From NCBI GenBank assembly GCA_946885335.1, contig CAMPGG010000032.1:1-18463 (forward strand): DNA of 18,463 nucleotides, given 5' to 3'. Origin of the DNA: an uncultured Chitinophagaceae bacterium (GTDB lineage Bacteria > Bacteroidota > Bacteroidia > Chitinophagales > Chitinophagaceae). Below the pieces are notes generated by a model that saw only the letters and a program-made list of their open reading frames with translations, searched no databases and was not told the origin of the DNA. Shown here piece by piece: positions 16,244-18,463 of this stretch (position 1 is the first letter of the stretch; each line of letters starts with the position of its first letter). Made by a program: the position numbers and the translations under genes.

Positions 16244-17890
16244 TTATGGCTCTTTTCTCTTAAATAAAATGAAATCGGATTGCATCCGGCTATCATAAAA
16301 AGTGAATTGTTTTTGTATGGTGGAAGAATCCCCAATAAAAGGATTATAACTAAAATAGTACTGATCTTTTTGAATGGCTGAATCCATAATTACCAGTTTA
16401 TTACTTGCCTGGTAATAATAATAAGGCACCTGCTTAAAAATTTCAGGTGGAACCAATGCATTTTCATCTTTAAGTGTAAAAAATAATAAATCGACAGAGA
16501 CAGGCAAAGTGTCTGGTCTTGCATAAAATTTTAGTGTATCAGATCCAAGCATTGCAGATACTTGCTTTAATGGCATACGGTATTTAGTACTCTTCCTGTT
16601 TTTATCCATAACAGGCATATATAAAGATGCGTATGCAAAACGAACGATGATTAATCCAAAGGCAAATAACCAGATTAGCTTTGTTTGTGCTTTAAAATAT
16701 TTATAAATAAAAAATGTAAGGATAGAAATAACAATGATGAATGAAAAAATTTCAAATTCAAAATAGACTGGCAACAGTAATGTTGCAATCAATAAAAAAA
16801 TAAAAGAAAATCCCAGGTATTTTAAAACCTTATGAAGGTTTGAAATTTTGCGGTAATGATCAAATATTACTGCAAAAAAAAGCGTCATAAATGGATAAAA
16901 CATATAACTGTAACGCAACTTCACCACTCCAAAAAACCAATAAACCCAGATATTACAAATAATGAATAATAAAGAAAATCGAAGCAATGGATTTGACCAA
17001 AAAGACGGCTTTGGTTTTTGATTAAAGAACAATAATGGAATCAGGGACCATGGCAAAAGCCCGGTAAACATTCTTATGGGATAGTTGATTATGTTTTGCC
17101 AAAAATTCCCAGACTCTTCACTTAGCGGTGTTTTGCGAATGGATTCATTTAAAAGATTAATTAATAACCGCTCTGGTGAACTGTATAAACTATAGGCATA
17201 AAAGTAAGAACCCACCAATAATAAAAACACCGCTATCCCGACAAGGTGTTGCCACATTAATAAAATACGGAACGTTCTTGCATAAAAAATCAAGGATAAT
17301 AAACTTAATCCCTGGAAAACCACTGATGGAAAAGCTTTGGTCAAAAAGCCAATTGCACAAAAAAAGTATGACACTATAAAAAGCAAAAGCCAATTCTTTT
17401 TTTCAAAAAAATAAAAAAGGCTGATCACCTGGAGATAGACAATAAATCCATAAAAAATATCCATCTCACCCCCATTCTGTAAACCGTAGAAATATAATTC
17501 ACCGCTTGTTAAAAGGAAGATAGCTGATAATAAAGCCGTTGATGATGAGATAAATTTTTTGGTAAAACGGTAATGTGCCAGCGCCCAAAGTAAAAAGAAA
17601 ACCAGTGATGGCAATCTTACCACCCATTCTTTTGTGGATTGAGTAATAAACATGAAGCCACTCATGATCCAATTGAATAATGGCGGTTTATTATAATACT
17701 CCCATCCATATAATGTTGGAACTATATAATTTCCAGATTGTAACATTTCTATACTGACCAATGCACGCCGTGGTTCTTCTCCATCCAATTCTGTGTACCC
17801 AAGATTGAAAATAACCGAGATAATATAACTGATAACAGCTACAAAACATATCAACCCTGTATTTGAAAACTTATAAAGTGCTGTTTTCAT
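16244..17890 (-). CDS. GT-C (ArnT/PMT-like) membrane glycosyltransferase
   Basis: Enzymes of this fold move a sugar from a polyprenyl-phosphate carrier to lipid A, protein or another acceptor outside the cytoplasmic membrane. The 548-residue protein has about 11-12 hydrophobic segments. Between the first two, the loop has ELDGEEPRRAL (Asp36, Glu38), the place of the conserved acidic motif of the family, and GWEYYNKPPLFNW (about 62-74), typical of ArnT-like proteins. A soluble C-terminal part of about 110 residues follows the last membrane segment. An upstream ATG at 17932 would place the nusG terminator inside the coding region, so I chose the ATG at 17890 (MKTALYKF). No promoter box is visible. 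It separates nusG from rplK, which is unusual. Sugar and acceptor are unknown. Confidence 0.85.
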   Translation of the reverse strand: MKTALYKFSNTGLICFVAVISYIISVIFNLGYTELDGEEPRRALVSIEMLQSGNYIVPTLYGWEYYNKPPLFNWIMSGFMFITQSTKEWVVRLPSLVFFLLWALAHYRFTKKFISSSTALLSAIFLLTSGELYFYGLQNGGEMDIFYGFIVYLQVISLFYFFEKKNWLLLFIVSYFFCAIGFLTKAFPSVVFQGLSLLSLIFYARTFRILLMWQHLVGIAVFLLLVGSYFYAYSLYSSPERLLINLLNESIRKTPLSEESGNFWQNIINYPIRMFTGLLPWSLIPLLFFNQKPKPSFWSNPLLRFSLLFIICNIWVYWFFGVVKLRYSYMFYPFMTLFFAVIFDHYRKISNLHKVLKYLGFSFIFLLIATLLLPVYFEFEIFSFIIVISILTFFIYKYFKAQTKLIWLFAFGLIIVRFAYASLYMPVMDKNRKSTKYRMPLKQVSAMLGSDTLKFYARPDTLPVSVDLLFFTLKDENALVPPEIFKQVPYYYYQASNKLVIMDSAIQKDQYYFSYNPFIGDSSTIQKQFTFYDSRMQSDFILFKRKEP

Positions 17891-17893
17891 TAT

Positions 17894-17929
17894 AAAAAAG
17901 AAAAGCTGATCTTTTTCAAAATCAGCTTT
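17894..17929 (-). terminator. Rho-independent terminator after nusG
   Basis: On the minus strand AAAGCTGAT and ATCAGCTTT form a 9-bp stem (17902-17910 with 17921-17929) around a 10-nt loop, followed by TCTTTTTT. The T tract ends 3 bp before the start codon of the glycosyltransferase gene, and the stem begins 22 bp past the nusG stop. Confidence 0.85.
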
Positions 17930-17951
17930 CATATTTAAAATGCGTTAAGTT

Positions 17952-18463
17952 TTAGCTTAGTTTTTCAACCTGCATATAATTCAGTTCTACCGGTGTAGAA
18001 CGACCGAAAATTTTAACCGTTACTTTCAGTTTTTTCTTTTCATCATTGACTTCTTCAATCACCCCATTAAAATCATTGAAAGGACCTTCGATGATCTTGA
18101 TAGTTTCACCAACAATGAATGGTTCACTCATGCTAACGCCACCGGCTTCAGCCATTTCGTCCATTTTACCCAGCATCTTGTTCACTTCAGATTTGCGTAA
18201 AGCGATCGGGTTTTCTTTACCCAGGAAATGAATTACACTATTTGTATTACGAATAGCTTCACGCAGATCTTCATTTAATTTGCCATTCAGCACTTCGATC
18301 ATCACGTAACCAGGATAATAATTTCTTTCCCGCATTACCTTCTTGCCATTCTGAACTTTGTATACTTTTTCCACCGGCAAAAAAACCTGTTTTACAATAT
18401 CAGTCCAGCCACTACGGGAAATTTCCTTGTCCAGGTACTCTTTTACTTTTCTTTCTTTACCAC
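17952..18463 (-). CDS. nusG: Transcription termination/antitermination protein NusG (N terminus cut off by window edge)
   Basis: NusG binds RNA polymerase at the clamp through its NGN domain and Rho or ribosomal protein S10 through its KOW domain. The frame is open to the right edge, so the start lies outside. The visible 169 residues begin in the NGN domain ([14 protein letters not shown], then [11 protein letters not shown]), continue with [11 protein letters not shown], and end with the KOW domain ([22 protein letters not shown], then [21 protein letters not shown]). A TTG at 18380 is internal and not the start. Only about 15 residues seem to be missing. The gene would normally continue into rplK; here it ends at its own terminator. 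Confidence 0.97.
   Translation of the reverse strand, partial: GKERKVKEYLDKEISRSGWTDIVKQVFLPVEKVYKVQNGKKVMRERNYYPGYVMIEVLNGKLNEDLREAIRNTNSVIHFLGKENPIALRKSEVNKMLGKMDEMAEAGGVSMSEPFIVGETIKIIEGPFNDFNGVIEEVNDEKKKLKVTVKIFGRSTPVELNYMQVEKLS

Noticed and set aside
17891..17932. 14-residue N-terminal extension of the glycosyltransferase
   Set aside because: These bases form the nusG terminator hairpin and its T tract; the repeat structure explains them better than coding.
1..18463. tRNA, rRNA, CRISPR array, prophage or defence genes
   Set aside because: Nothing in any gap resembled a tRNA fold, regularly spaced repeats, or known defence or phage proteins; the gaps are short and accounted for by promoters, hairpins and terminators.

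Overview
This window comes from the chromosome of a member of the Bacteroidota, probably Chitinophagaceae or a close relative. Three things point there: promoter boxes of the form TAnnTTTG, start codons preceded by A/T-rich sequence without Shine-Dalgarno motifs, and the style of the proteins (RpoC with an [13 protein letters not shown] segment, a membrane-anchored OmpH/Skp protein, a three-unit ComEA-type helix-hairpin-helix protein). The assignment is by eye. Apart from two genes the coding strand is minus.

Left part (1-3956). A truncated plus-strand gene, possibly a FemAB/GNAT-type acyltransferase, converges on a tight minus-strand cluster read as hldA (LPS heptose kinase), iaaA (isoaspartyl peptidase/asparaginase) and ispD (isoprenoid precursor synthesis). 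Upstream of these lies a single-gene unit for an OmpH/Skp-like periplasmic chaperone with its own terminator.

Centre and right (4169-18463). This is the transcription/translation 'beta' region: nusG, rplK, rplA, rplJ, rplL, rpoB, rpoC, in canonical order on the minus strand but broken into separate transcription units. A GT-C membrane glycosyltransferase gene sits between nusG and rplK, and a strong terminator ends 3 bp from its start codon. A plus-strand ComEA-like gene sits between rplL and rpoB, divergent from rpoB and convergent with rplL, with a shared bidirectional terminator. rplK and rpoB each have a visible Bacteroidota-type promoter carrying the same ten bases, TTACCTTTGC. The pieces may therefore be co-regulated although physically separated.

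The leaders and spacers of this region carry many inverted repeats: the rplK leader, the rplJ-rplL gap, the rpoB leader with an 18-bp perfect palindrome beside the start codon, and the rpoB-rpoC gap. These are candidates for autoregulation. I see no RNA genes, CRISPR arrays, insertion sequences or clearly novel multi-gene system. The interest lies in the split operon and its regulatory sequences. No gene-free stretch exceeds 300 bp; the longest, 12399-12682, is the divergent promoter region.
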